From Aliivibrio fischeri ATCC 7744 = JCM 18803 = DSM 507 (GTDB lineage Bacteria; Pseudomonadota; Gammaproteobacteria; Enterobacterales; Vibrionaceae): a stretch of 64,000 nt of DNA. Of this stretch, positions 54,702 to 64,000 are shown one piece after another. Location: contig NZ_CP092712.1 in NCBI RefSeq assembly GCF_023983475.1, forward strand, positions 930,001-994,000, in the 5' to 3' direction. How positions within the stretch are numbered: position 1 is the stretch's first letter; each line of letters begins with the position of its first letter. A program made the position numbers and the translations under genes. Below the pieces are notes generated by a model. The model searched no databases. It was not told where the DNA came from and saw only the letters and a program-made list of their open reading frames with translations.

Positions 54702-56003
54702 ATGAATGAGTTAAAAAAATATGCAGCAATAGGTGGAGCTGTTGCTCTTGTTGCTTGCTGGCCATTTGCGACAGGGAAGATTGGTGAAGCCATTTTTAAA
54801 GATGGAATCGCTTCTTATGATAATTCAGTGATTGCTATTGAAAATCTTTCTTATGATCGCGGTTATTTAAGTTCGACGGCTCAAAGTCGAATTCATGTTG
54901 TTGATCCGGGTTTAAGTGCTGAACTAGAACATGCTGGGTATCCGACTGACATTATTGTGAATCATGAAATATCTCATGGTTTGTTATCGATCTCCTCGGT
55001 ATCAACATTTGAAACTGAAGCGAATAAGTCTGATTTCATTAAAGGACTTAAGTTAACTACTGAGAGTCAATTAACTGGTACAACAGAGTTACTTCTTTCA
55101 AGCCAAGACGCTAATTTTGTTAATGATGATTTACGTGCGCAGGGTGTTGAAAAATTATTTGTTGCCGCAAGTCAAGTATCTGCGACGGTACAAAAAGATG
55201 GTCAATTCACTTTAGCTTATGATCTGCCTAAGACTGAATTACGTCTAGATAATCAATCTGAGTTTGTTGTTGATAACGTAAAAGGTCAAAGTGTTGGTCA
55301 TTATGTGGGTGATATCTTCATTGGTGAAGCAAACATCAATATGGATAAATTGGTTTTAAATGACGTAGAAGGTCAAAATCACAATGAAGTGAAAGGCTTT
55401 AACTACACGAGCATTAACCAAATCAAAGAAGTAAAAGATAAGCCAGAAGACAATGCACTAAGCTCTAGCAATAAGCTAACGATAAATGAAATCGTTACAG
55501 ACAGTGGTACTTTGGAAAATGGTGTTTTTGACTTAAGTTTTGAAGAGCTGAACTATGATGCATTAATTAAGCTAGTCCCTCTATTACAAGATCAAGAAAT
55601 CACGCCAGAAAAAGTACAACAACTGATGCTGTCTTTTGATTTACTTGCTGCTAAGGGTTTTAAAGTAAACTTAAATGAATTTAGTGCTGATGTACTAGGC
55701 AGTAAAGTGAATAGCCAAATTCTACTTACTTTACCGGCAGGGACTGCGCGAGCTTCTCAAAATGCGGATAAATTAGTTCAAACATTACAAGGCAGTTCTG
55801 AGCTAGTTATTGCGAAAAAATTGGTAGATGAGACACCAGAACTTCGTATGCAAATGGATGAATTACTTGTTAATGAATTTGCAACGGAAGAGGGCGATAA
55901 TTATCGTTTATCTGCGAAGATTGCTAATGGTCAAATTGAGTTACCAAATGGTCAAAAAATGCCTCTATTTATGCTATTAGGCTTTTTAACTTATCTTCGT
56001 TAA
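54702..56003 (+). CDS. YdgA/DUF945-family protein
   Basis: 433 aa from ATG 54702; an in-frame TTG nine codons earlier is rejected. The N-terminus carries a hydrophobic anchor (YAAIGGAVALVACWPF). The rest is a large periplasmic beta-rich domain typical of DUF945, with YDALIKLVPLLQDQ and the C-terminal ANGQIELPNGQKMPL. E. coli YdgA is an abundant inner-membrane-anchored AsmA-related protein of unclear function. Confidence 0.75.
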   Translation: MNELKKYAAIGGAVALVACWPFATGKIGEAIFKDGIASYDNSVIAIENLSYDRGYLSSTAQSRIHVVDPGLSAELEHAGYPTDIIVNHEISHGLLSISSVSTFETEANKSDFIKGLKLTTESQLTGTTELLLSSQDANFVNDDLRAQGVEKLFVAASQVSATVQKDGQFTLAYDLPKTELRLDNQSEFVVDNVKGQSVGHYVGDIFIGEANINMDKLVLNDVEGQNHNEVKGFNYTSINQIKEVKDKPEDNALSSSNKLTINEIVTDSGTLENGVFDLSFEELNYDALIKLVPLLQDQEITPEKVQQLMLSFDLLAAKGFKVNLNEFSADVLGSKVNSQILLTLPAGTARASQNADKLVQTLQGSSELVIAKKLVDETPELRMQMDELLVNEFATEEGDNYRLSAKIANGQIELPNGQKMPLFMLLGFLTYLR

Positions 56004-56024
56004 TTCATTTATATTTATACAAAT

Positions 56025-56053
56025 AGCTCACTTTGGTGGGCTATTTTTTTAAT
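56025..56053 (+). terminator. Terminator of the YdgA-like gene
   Basis: A 10-bp stem, AATAGCTCAC and GTGGGCTATT (one G-U), with loop TTTG is followed by T5. Confidence 0.88.
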
Positions 56054-56200
56054 TGATATTTTTAACTTGAATCTGTCATCGTTATGGATTTAGTGAAATA
56101 GATCACTTTCTGATTCCTTTATGAGATGAAAGGTGTTATTAATTTCGTAATCATTTTTTGTCAGTTAGTGTTGTAAACATCAACAGGAGTTTTAAGAAAC

Positions 56201-57283
56201 ATGGAAAAAGTATTTAACTTTTGTGCTGGACCAGCAATGTTACCAGTAGACGTTCTCGCCCAAGCTCAAAAGGAATTGGTAAATTGGAATGGCTTAGGCA
56301 CATCTGTGATGGAAATAAGTCACCGCAGTAAAGAGTTTATTAAAGTCGCTGAAGAATCAGAGCAAGACTTACGTGATCTATTAGCGATTCCAGACAACTA
56401 TAAAGTGTTATTTTGCCAAGGTGGTGCCAGAGCTCAGTTTGCTGCGGTACCTTTGAATTTATTGGGTGGTAATACTAAAGCTGATTATGTTGACGCTGGT
56501 TATTGGGCTCAAAGTGCGGTTGAAGAAGCGCAAAAATATTGCACACCAAATGTGATTAATACCATTATTGATGTTGATGGTAAGAAAGCGGTTCAATCGG
56601 CTTCTGAATGGACATTAAGCGATGATGCGGCGTATGTGCATTTTTGTCCAAATGAAACCATTGATGGTATTGAGATTAATGATCTGCCAGTAACCGATAA
56701 GCCAATTGTTGCTGATATGTCATCGACCATTTTATCGCGTAAGATTGATGTGTCGAAATACGGTGTTATTTATGCTGGGGCACAGAAGAATATTGGTCCT
56801 GCGGGCTTAACGATTGTTATTGTTCGTGATGATCTATTGGATTTAGCCGCTCAAGCTTTGCCGAGTGTATTAAACTACGGTGTATTAGCGGATAAAGAAT
56901 CTATGTTTAATACGCCTCCAACTTACGCTTGGTACCTTGCGGGATTAGTTTTCAAATGGTTGAAATCTAATGGTGGTATTGATGCAATGGAAACACATAA
57001 CCGTAAGAAAGCAGCGGTTCTGTACGATTACATTGATCACTCGGATTTTTACCGTAACGATGTGCATTCTGATAATCGCTCATTAATGAACGTACCATTT
57101 CAACTGGCAAACCCAGAGTTGGATACGAAGTTTCTTGAATTAGCTGATGAAGCGGGTTTAAAAGCATTGAAAGGACATAGAGTTGTCGGTGGTATGCGTG
57201 CTTCAATTTATAATGCAATGCCATTAGAAGGTGTTGAAGCGCTTGTGCAATTTATGAAAGAGTTTGAAGAGAAGTACGTTTAG
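56201..57283 (+). CDS. serC: Phosphoserine aminotransferase
   Basis: 360 aa (E. coli SerC 362). It opens [11 protein letters not shown], and the PLP Lys is in [13 protein letters not shown]. Near the N-terminus are [14 protein letters not shown] and [11 protein letters not shown], as in SerC. It converts 3-phosphohydroxypyruvate to phosphoserine with glutamate, and also serves vitamin B6 synthesis. A GGAG ribosome binding site lies upstream. There is no aroA downstream here, unlike E. coli serC-aroA. Confidence 0.95.
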   Translation: MEKVFNFCAGPAMLPVDVLAQAQKELVNWNGLGTSVMEISHRSKEFIKVAEESEQDLRDLLAIPDNYKVLFCQGGARAQFAAVPLNLLGGNTKADYVDAGYWAQSAVEEAQKYCTPNVINTIIDVDGKKAVQSASEWTLSDDAAYVHFCPNETIDGIEINDLPVTDKPIVADMSSTILSRKIDVSKYGVIYAGAQKNIGPAGLTIVIVRDDLLDLAAQALPSVLNYGVLADKESMFNTPPTYAWYLAGLVFKWLKSNGGIDAMETHNRKKAAVLYDYIDHSDFYRNDVHSDNRSLMNVPFQLANPELDTKFLELADEAGLKALKGHRVVGGMRASIYNAMPLEGVEALVQFMKEFEEKYV

Positions 57284-57306
57284 GTATTACTTTTATTCAC
57301 TGATAC

Positions 57307-57348
57307 AAAAAAGCCGATATGATGATGGTCATATCGGCTTTTTTTTAT
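57307..57348. terminator. Bidirectional terminator between serC and cydC
   Basis: The arms AAAAAAGCCGATATGA and TCATATCGGCTTTTTT form a 16-bp stem with T-runs on both strands. Confidence 0.92.
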
Positions 57349-57374
57349 ATCCTTAGGTTATCTATCTAAGGTAA

Positions 57375-59096
57375 TTAAAAGCGTTGCCATAATTGGTGGT
57401 AAGCACCTTTAAGTGAGAGGAGGCTATCATGCGTACCTTGCTCAACGATTTCACCGTGATCCATCAAACAAATATGATCCATCTGTTCTAGGTTCACTAG
57501 ACGGTGGGTAATAAACACAACGGTTTTATGTTCAATGTGTTTATTAAGTACCGACATAATTTGTTGTTCGGTTTTCTGATCTAAGCCTTCTGTTGGCTCA
57601 TCCAATAAGACAATAGGTGCATCATGTAATAACGCACGTGCAATCCCAATTCGACGACGTTCACCACCAGAGAGTTGTCGGCCACCATCGCCTAACCAAG
57701 CATTTAGACCTTCGTCAGTTGTTAGCGCTTCCAAACCAACTTGATTTAAGGTTTTAATTAGTTTCTCATCGCTTGCAGTATCATCAGCGAGTAGTAAGTT
57801 ATCTCTTAGAGAACCATTTAAAATATCGACTCGTTGGCTTACTACTGACATTGCACTACGAAGACTTGATTCTTTCCATTTAGGTAACTTAACGCCATCA
57901 ATAGCAATGTAGCCTGATTTTGGATCCCATTGACGAGTTAACAATTGCAACAAGGTTGATTTGCCTGAACCCGTTTGACCAACAATGGCCATTTTTTGTC
58001 CAGAAAGTAGATCAAGTGAGATGGCATTAATCGCATTGGTATCCGCATCCATGTATTGGTAATCCACATTCGAGATGGTTAAATTACCTTTGATGGCTTG
58101 GTCAACGCCATTTTCATCAAACACGGTATCTGGTTCAGCTGTGATGATTTCATTCAGGCGACGAGCAGAACTTAGTGTTTGCCCTAGATATTGAAAGGCG
58201 CCTGCTATTGGCATAAGCAATTCAAAACTTGCCATTGTCGCAAATGCAACCATTGCAACCATAGGATCTGGTGTCATTCCTGCAATACCATCGCCTGCAA
58301 TCCACAACATTAATAGTAGCGTCCAGCCGTTAGCTAGCAGTAACAGGCCATTCGCTAATCCTGTTAACGCAGCCATACGGTGTTGGTTAGCTAATAGTGC
58401 CGTTTGGGCATCAAGAATGCGTTGACGGTATTGAGCTTCAGCACCAAAAATGCGTAATTCAGCATTACCTTGTAGCCAATCTAAGGTTTTGATCCTCAGT
58501 GTTGCTTTGTTTTGAGTTAACTCTGAGCCGTTGTGCTTACCTAACTTGTAGAATAGCGTTGGCCAGATTAGTAATAGAGAAAGTAAAATAGCACCAAGAG
58601 TTAGACCGATAGTGATATCAAACCACGCAAGAAATGCAGTTAGTCCAATAATACCTAAAGTACCGACAATAATTGGGCTAACTAAACGCAAGTATACATG
58701 GTCCATTGCATCAACATCAGCAACGAGACGGTTTAATAAATCCGCATCACGTAGCTTTGAGAAACGACCTGGGATAAGTGGTATTAGTTTCTTAAAGAAG
58801 AAAATACGTAATTCAGTTAGCAGTTTGAATGTGGCGTTGTGGCTAACAACACGTTCGCCCCATCGCCCAGCAGTACGACCAATAGAGAAACCACGAACGG
58901 CACCAGCAGGAAGCATGTAGTTGAAGGTTTCTCTTGCAATGGTTAAACCTGCAATAGCTGAAGCTGAGATAAACCAGCCAGAAATTGTCAGCAAACCAAT
59001 AGAAGCAAACAAAGTAGCAAAGCTGAGTAGCATACCAAGCGTTAAGCCGAACCAATGTTTTTTATAGAGTTTGATATAAGGAAGTAAATCACGCAT
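57375..59096 (-). CDS. cydC: Heterodimeric ABC transporter subunit CydC
   Basis: 573 aa from the ATG at 59096. AGGTGA precedes it, so an in-frame GTG three codons upstream is not needed. Six membrane helices plus an ATPase domain: Walker A GQTGSGKST, signature LSGGERRRIG, Walker B IVLLDEPTEGLD. It opens RDLLPYIKLYKKH, as in E. coli CydC. With CydD it exports glutathione and cysteine, needed for cytochrome bd assembly. Its start overlaps the cydD end by 8 bp. Confidence 0.95.
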   Translation of the reverse strand: MRDLLPYIKLYKKHWFGLTLGMLLSFATLFASIGLLTISGWFISASAIAGLTIARETFNYMLPAGAVRGFSIGRTAGRWGERVVSHNATFKLLTELRIFFFKKLIPLIPGRFSKLRDADLLNRLVADVDAMDHVYLRLVSPIIVGTLGIIGLTAFLAWFDITIGLTLGAILLSLLLIWPTLFYKLGKHNGSELTQNKATLRIKTLDWLQGNAELRIFGAEAQYRQRILDAQTALLANQHRMAALTGLANGLLLLANGWTLLLMLWIAGDGIAGMTPDPMVAMVAFATMASFELLMPIAGAFQYLGQTLSSARRLNEIITAEPDTVFDENGVDQAIKGNLTISNVDYQYMDADTNAINAISLDLLSGQKMAIVGQTGSGKSTLLQLLTRQWDPKSGYIAIDGVKLPKWKESSLRSAMSVVSQRVDILNGSLRDNLLLADDTASDEKLIKTLNQVGLEALTTDEGLNAWLGDGGRQLSGGERRRIGIARALLHDAPIVLLDEPTEGLDQKTEQQIMSVLNKHIEHKTVVFITHRLVNLEQMDHICLMDHGEIVEQGTHDSLLSLKGAYHQLWQRF

Positions 59097-60861
59097 CGAG
59101 ATCACCTTGCACTGGTTGTTTTGCCGCTAGCATATTCGCAAATAGGCCAGAATCTTTTAACTCATCAAATGAGCCAGATTGAACTATTTTCCCTTTATCT
59201 AATACAAGGATAGAGTCCATTGCATGAAGTTGATCTAAGCGGTGAGTGATCATTAATGTAGTTAAGCCTTGAGTTGCTTGATTTAGGCTCTTCATTACTA
59301 AACGTTCGCTTTTTGCATCAAGACTTGCTGTTGGTTCATCTAAGATCCATAAACGTCCTTGTTGCAGTAGTGCTCTTGCTAATGCCAGTCGCTGTGCTTG
59401 TCCTACAGATAAACCGCCTGAACGATCAGAAATCGCATGTTGATAACCAAGATCAGCAATAAACTCGTTAGCAAATGCATGCTCACATGCAGTATCTAGT
59501 TGTTCTTGGGTGATATCTTGTTTACCTAGCGTGATATTTTCCTGAATAGTACCGTGAACCAATGTTGGGTTTTGACCGACCCAGTTGATTTCTTTATACC
59601 ATTCTGTTTTATCTAACTCTGATAATTCAGTGCCATTAATTTTGATACTTCCTTGATATGGAAGGAAGCCAAGAATGGCATTAATCAAACTTGTTTTGCC
59701 GGCACCACTAGGGCCAATAAGTGCAGTTTGAGAGCCTTCTTCTAGATGAAAACTAATAGGACCTAATAGGTTTTTTCCATCGTGAGTTGTTACGATTAAC
59801 TCTTCAACTTGAATATCAAGAGTTGTAGATTCAGATACTTTTTTATTGCCTTGAGCTTGTTGTTCTGTTTTTGTGTCTAGAAATTCAACCAATGATTCTG
59901 CAGCACCAATAGCTTGTGCTTTGGCATGATAAAAGGTCCCTAAATCACGAAGCGGTTGATAAAATTCTGGAGCAAGAATAAGAATGAATAGACCAGTAAA
60001 CAGAGTGACGGTTGTTCCGTAATGGCCGAAATCTAGCTCACCAATAAAAGTAAAACCGAAGTAAACCGCAACAATAGCAATTGAAATTGAAGTGAAAAAC
60101 TCTAAAACAGCAGAAGATAAGAATGCGAGTCGTAATACTTCCATAGTACGTTTACGGAAAATTTCCGAAGCGCCATGTAAGTGTTCAGTTTCTTGTGCTG
60201 TTTTATTGAATAAGCGTATGGTTGTCATTGATTGCAGACGGTCATAAAAATGACCTGATAAGCGTTGTAATGCTTTAAAATTGCGTCGGTTAGCGTCTGC
60301 TGCTCCCATTCCAACTAGCGCCATAAATAATGGAACTAATGGTGCGGTAAGCAAAAAGATTAATCCTGCTGCCCAGTTTTGAGGGAATACGACAATTAAT
60401 ATAACAAATGGGATCAAAACCGATAGCGACATTTGTGGAAGATAGCGAGAGAAAAAGTCTTGCATGTCTTCAACTTGTTCAAGCAATAAGGTTGCCCATG
60501 TACCAGCAGGTTTCCCTTTGATATAAGCAGGACCTAATTCTTGCAGTTTATTCAAAATTAATTGTCGAATGTGTACTCGAATGTGTTCACCACATCGGTA
60601 ACCTGCAATTTCTCGTCCCCAACTGCAAAGAGCACGAATAGCAACAAATACTAAGATAGCAACAAAGTGCGAAATCAGTTCGTATTTATCGACTTGTTCT
60701 ACGATTAATTGGTGCAGAATATCGGCAAGTAATGCCGCTTGAGCAATAAGAAAAAGACTGGAAAGAAAGCCGAGCCCGATAGAGAGGGTTAGCCATTTTT
60801 TTGCAAGCTTGCTTTGACCCTTGAGCCATTTACCTAACTCGCGTTGTTGTATTTTATCCAT
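59089..60861 (-). CDS. cydD: Heterodimeric ABC transporter subunit CydD
   Basis: 590 aa (E. coli CydD 588). Six membrane helices in the N-terminal half, then Walker A GPSGAGKTS, signature LSVGQAQRLA (Gly replaced by Val at the second position) and Walker B LWILDEPTASLD. It partners CydC. The order cydC-cydD-trxB is the same as in E. coli with trxB upstream of cydD, 153 bp away. Confidence 0.95.
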   Translation of the reverse strand: MDKIQQRELGKWLKGQSKLAKKWLTLSIGLGFLSSLFLIAQAALLADILHQLIVEQVDKYELISHFVAILVFVAIRALCSWGREIAGYRCGEHIRVHIRQLILNKLQELGPAYIKGKPAGTWATLLLEQVEDMQDFFSRYLPQMSLSVLIPFVILIVVFPQNWAAGLIFLLTAPLVPLFMALVGMGAADANRRNFKALQRLSGHFYDRLQSMTTIRLFNKTAQETEHLHGASEIFRKRTMEVLRLAFLSSAVLEFFTSISIAIVAVYFGFTFIGELDFGHYGTTVTLFTGLFILILAPEFYQPLRDLGTFYHAKAQAIGAAESLVEFLDTKTEQQAQGNKKVSESTTLDIQVEELIVTTHDGKNLLGPISFHLEEGSQTALIGPSGAGKTSLINAILGFLPYQGSIKINGTELSELDKTEWYKEINWVGQNPTLVHGTIQENITLGKQDITQEQLDTACEHAFANEFIADLGYQHAISDRSGGLSVGQAQRLALARALLQQGRLWILDEPTASLDAKSERLVMKSLNQATQGLTTLMITHRLDQLHAMDSILVLDKGKIVQSGSFDELKDSGLFANMLAAKQPVQGDLDA

Positions 60862-60970
60862 AATATTGAAAGCTTACGTTTTGTATTATTTTGCACGCAC
60901 TACTTTTTCTATTTTAATAATTGGAATATCAGAAAAAACAGGCACATCAACAAAATAAGATGAGCAAAAG

Positions 60971-60996
60971 AAACCCGAAGCATTAACTTCGGGTTT
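60971..60996 (-). terminator. Terminator of trxB
   Basis: AAACCCGAAG and CTTCGGGTTT form a 10-bp stem with a 6-nt loop. On the minus strand it is followed by CTTTTG, a short T-tract. Confidence 0.75.
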
Positions 60997-61014
60997 AACG
61001 TTAACAGAGATAGT

Positions 61015-61992
<978 letters not shown>

Positions 61993-62069
61993 CTAAAACA
62001 AAAAATAGAGAAAAAGGAAGGTAACATCGAGTTATCAACCAATATCCTGATTGTAGGGAATTTATTCGA

Positions 62070-62098
62070 TGAAAGAAAGGGCACCGTAATAGGCACCC
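62070..62098 (-). terminator. Terminator of ald
   Basis: On the minus strand GGGTGCC and GGTGCCC pair over 7 bp (two G-U pairs) with a 6-nt loop, followed by TTTCTTTC. Confidence 0.7.
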
Positions 62099-62126
62099 TC
62101 AAATGATTTTGTTATAGGATATACTT

Positions 62127-63245
62127 TTAAGCGCTGATTGCTGTTTCAGGCTCGACGTATTCTAAGTCGAAACTTTCTGCTACTTCTTTGCAGGTTACTT
62201 TTCCGTGAATCACGTTCAAACCACCTAAGAAGCCTTTGTCTTCTAATAAAGCCGCCTTATATCCCTTATCTGCTAATTTAATTATGTAAGGAAGTGTTGC
62301 ATTATTTAGGGCAAATGTAGAGGTTCGAGCGACTGCTCCTGGCATGTTAGCAACACAGTAATGAACAACATCATCCACAATATAAGTTGGGTCAGCATGA
62401 GTGGTGGCATGAGAGGTTTCAAAACAACCGCCTTGGTCAATGGCAACATCAACAACGGCTGCGCCTGGTTTCATGCGTTTAATATGTTCTGCTGTAATTA
62501 ACTTAGGTGCTGCTGCGCCCGGAATAAGTACGGCACCAACGACTAAATCCGCCTCTAGGACGTGTTTTTCAATAGCATCTACCGTAGAATAAACGACTTT
62601 AGCACGGCCTTGAAACTCTTCATCTAGATGACGCAGTGTATCGATATTACGGTCTAATATAGTTACATCGGCACGCATTCCTACTGCCATACGAGCAGCA
62701 TTTGCTCCAACAACACCACCACCAACAATGACGACTTTTGCTGGTTCAACACCCGGAACGCCACCTAAAAGTAAGCCGCGACCACCGTTTGATTTCTCTA
62801 ATGTTTGTGCACCTGCCTGAATAGACATTCGACCTGCAACTTCTGACATTGGCGCTAATAGTGGCAGACGACCCATATTATCTGTTACAGTCTCATATGC
62901 GATGCAGACAGCTTTACTCTTGATTAGGTCTTTAGTTTGTGGAAGATCTGGTGCAAGATGTAAGTACGTGAATAAAATTTGCCCTTCACGAAGCATTGCA
63001 CGCTCGACAGCCTGAGGTTCTTTAACTTTAATAATCATTTCAGCTTTGGCGAATACGTCTTCAGCTGTAGGAAGAATGGATGCACCAACCGCGATGTAGT
63101 CTTCGTCGGTAAAACCAATGCCTGAGCCGGCTTTTGTTTCGACAAATACGGTATGGCCATGAGATATTAATTCGCGAACACTCGCAGGGATCATTCCAAC
63201 GCGATATTCATGATTTTTTATTTCTTTAGGTACTCCAATGATCAT
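62127..63245 (-). CDS. ald: Alanine dehydrogenase
   Basis: 372 aa, the family's usual length. It opens MIIGVPKEIKNHEYRVGMIP, and the NAD site is VVIVGGGVVGANAARMAVG. The pyruvate-binding His lies in TYLHLAPD, and DQGGCFETSHATTH is near the C-terminus. It interconverts alanine and pyruvate plus ammonia with NAD. It is divergent from lrp, and Lrp-family regulators commonly control ald in other bacteria, so control by Lrp is likely but inferred. Confidence 0.95.
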   Translation of the reverse strand: MIIGVPKEIKNHEYRVGMIPASVRELISHGHTVFVETKAGSGIGFTDEDYIAVGASILPTAEDVFAKAEMIIKVKEPQAVERAMLREGQILFTYLHLAPDLPQTKDLIKSKAVCIAYETVTDNMGRLPLLAPMSEVAGRMSIQAGAQTLEKSNGGRGLLLGGVPGVEPAKVVIVGGGVVGANAARMAVGMRADVTILDRNIDTLRHLDEEFQGRAKVVYSTVDAIEKHVLEADLVVGAVLIPGAAAPKLITAEHIKRMKPGAAVVDVAIDQGGCFETSHATTHADPTYIVDDVVHYCVANMPGAVARTSTFALNNATLPYIIKLADKGYKAALLEDKGFLGGLNVIHGKVTCKEVAESFDLEYVEPETAISA

Positions 63246-63401
63246 CCTGATTTCCTTTTGTTTTATGGTTATTATGACTGGTTGTAGGGTTTTTGTTTCG
63301 AGTTTTTATCTAGTATAGATTGTAAATGGCAAAATTTGATGCTAAATATTAAAAAGTTGTAGTATATTTTTTTGCAAGGAAGTAATAAGGTGGAATAAAA
63401 A

Positions 63402-63893
63402 ATGGTAGATAATAAGAAACCTTCCAAGGAACTGGATCGTATCGATCGCAATATTTTGAATGAACTCCAGAAAGATGGTCGAATTTCAAATGTTGAATTA
63501 TCTAAGAGAGTAGGCCTATCGCCAACTCCATGTTTAGAGCGCGTTCGCCGTCTAGAACGCCAAGGGTATATCAATGGTTATACAGCATTGCTAAACCCAC
63601 AATATCTTGATGCGTCATTGTTGGTATTTGTTGAAATCACGTTGAACCGTGGTGCACCAGATGTTTTTGAACAATTTAATGCTGCAGTACAGTTATTAGA
63701 CGATATTCAAGAGTGTCATCTTGTATCAGGTGATTTTGACTATCTTTTAAAGACTCGTGTATCAGATATGAGTGCTTATCGTCGATTACTTGGTGATACA
63801 CTATTACGACTTCCGGGCGTTAACGACACTCGTACTTATGTTGTTATGGAAGAAGTAAAACAAACGAACCATTTAGTGATTAAGACTCGCTAA
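63402..63893 (+). CDS. lrp: Leucine-responsive regulatory protein Lrp
   Basis: 163 aa (E. coli Lrp 164). N-terminal helix-turn-helix (RISNVELSKRVGLSPTPCLERVRRL) and an RAM ligand-binding domain (VEITLNRGAPDVFEQF and HLVSGDFDYLLK). A global regulator of amino-acid metabolism. It is separated from divergent ald by 156 bp. In E. coli the next genes are ftsK and lolA, expected past the window edge. Confidence 0.95.
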   Translation: MVDNKKPSKELDRIDRNILNELQKDGRISNVELSKRVGLSPTPCLERVRRLERQGYINGYTALLNPQYLDASLLVFVEITLNRGAPDVFEQFNAAVQLLDDIQECHLVSGDFDYLLKTRVSDMSAYRRLLGDTLLRLPGVNDTRTYVVMEEVKQTNHLVIKTR

Positions 63894-64000
63894 TTGAAGC
63901 AAGATTGTAAATATCGAGATATTTTCTTTATTTTTACAAAAACTTGCAGAGCTTAATGGCATTTTAGGTATATTATTTATCTGTAATTACTATTAAGTAA

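Noticed and set aside
54481-54765. 94-codon minus-strand frame upstream of the YdgA-like gene
   Set aside because: Low-complexity AT-rich translation, overlaps the start of the real gene, and no ribosome binding site.
63272-63574. 100-codon minus-strand frame overlapping lrp
   Set aside because: It is antisense to the conserved lrp coding region and has no support of its own.

Overview
The window looks like a stretch of the large chromosome of a marine Vibrionaceae bacterium, most likely Aliivibrio (Vibrio) fischeri or a close relative. This rests on gene content recognised from protein sequence, not on a database search: an aryl polyene pigment cluster, a PanP-type aspartate decarboxylase, a VemP/SecDF2 pair, HexR, TfoX, FabV, NhaA, and the cydC-cydD-trxB-ald-lrp run. 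The DNA is AT-rich and genes are tightly packed.

Layout. 1-10.14 kb is the distal half of an aryl polyene (APE) operon, all on the + strand: acyltransferase (cut by the window edge), aromatic ammonia-lyase, thioesterase, LolA-like carrier, MMPL exporter, DUF3261 lipoprotein, ketosynthase, dehydratase, ketoreductase, ketosynthase. It ends at a strong terminator. 10.2-13.6 kb holds an HslJ-like lipoprotein, rplY, a cytochrome c' and radD. 13.7-32.8 kb separates radD from rsuA, which are neighbours in E. coli. It carries a phospholipase D-like lipoprotein, a lipoprotein/outer-membrane-protein pair, a YcxB-like membrane protein, a Fic protein, a four-gene Lamassu/ABC-3C-type defence operon (19.3-25.4 kb), a secDF2 operon preceded by a VemP-like arrest peptide, and a LysR/EmrAB-type efflux unit. 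32.8-35.6 kb is rsuA, bcr and a DUF2913-like gene. 35.9-41.8 kb has an SDR-DUF2867 protein and an ABC/FtsX/AttH-like export unit. 42-48 kb carries nhaA, a newly noticed 47-codon small ORF divergent from fabV, fabV, ybjL, grxA and hexR. 48.4-53.8 kb has panP, an unknown periplasmic protein, a lysO-like exporter, an HDOD protein and tfoX. 53.9-63.9 kb has a beta-barrel protein, a YdgA-like protein, serC, cydC, cydD, trxB, ald and lrp.

How the genes work together. The APE operon starts a polyene from an aromatic acrylate, extends it with a type II fatty-acid-like set (KS, KR, DH) and exports it to the outer membrane. The Lamassu-type operon couples a Rad50-like SMC sensor to two candidate effectors, a metallo-beta-lactamase-fold hydrolase and a trypsin-like protease. 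VemP probably senses Sec export capacity and opens a hairpin next to the secD ribosome binding site. HexR, TfoX and Lrp are global regulators of central carbon metabolism, competence and amino-acid metabolism.

Most interesting points: the Lamassu-type operon with a dyad over its promoter, the VemP-secDF2 leader, near-identical terminators bracketing the Fic+Lamassu block, tandem 34-bp repeats in front of fic, the small ORF opposite fabV, and a perfect palindrome resembling a HexR site near the lysO-like gene.
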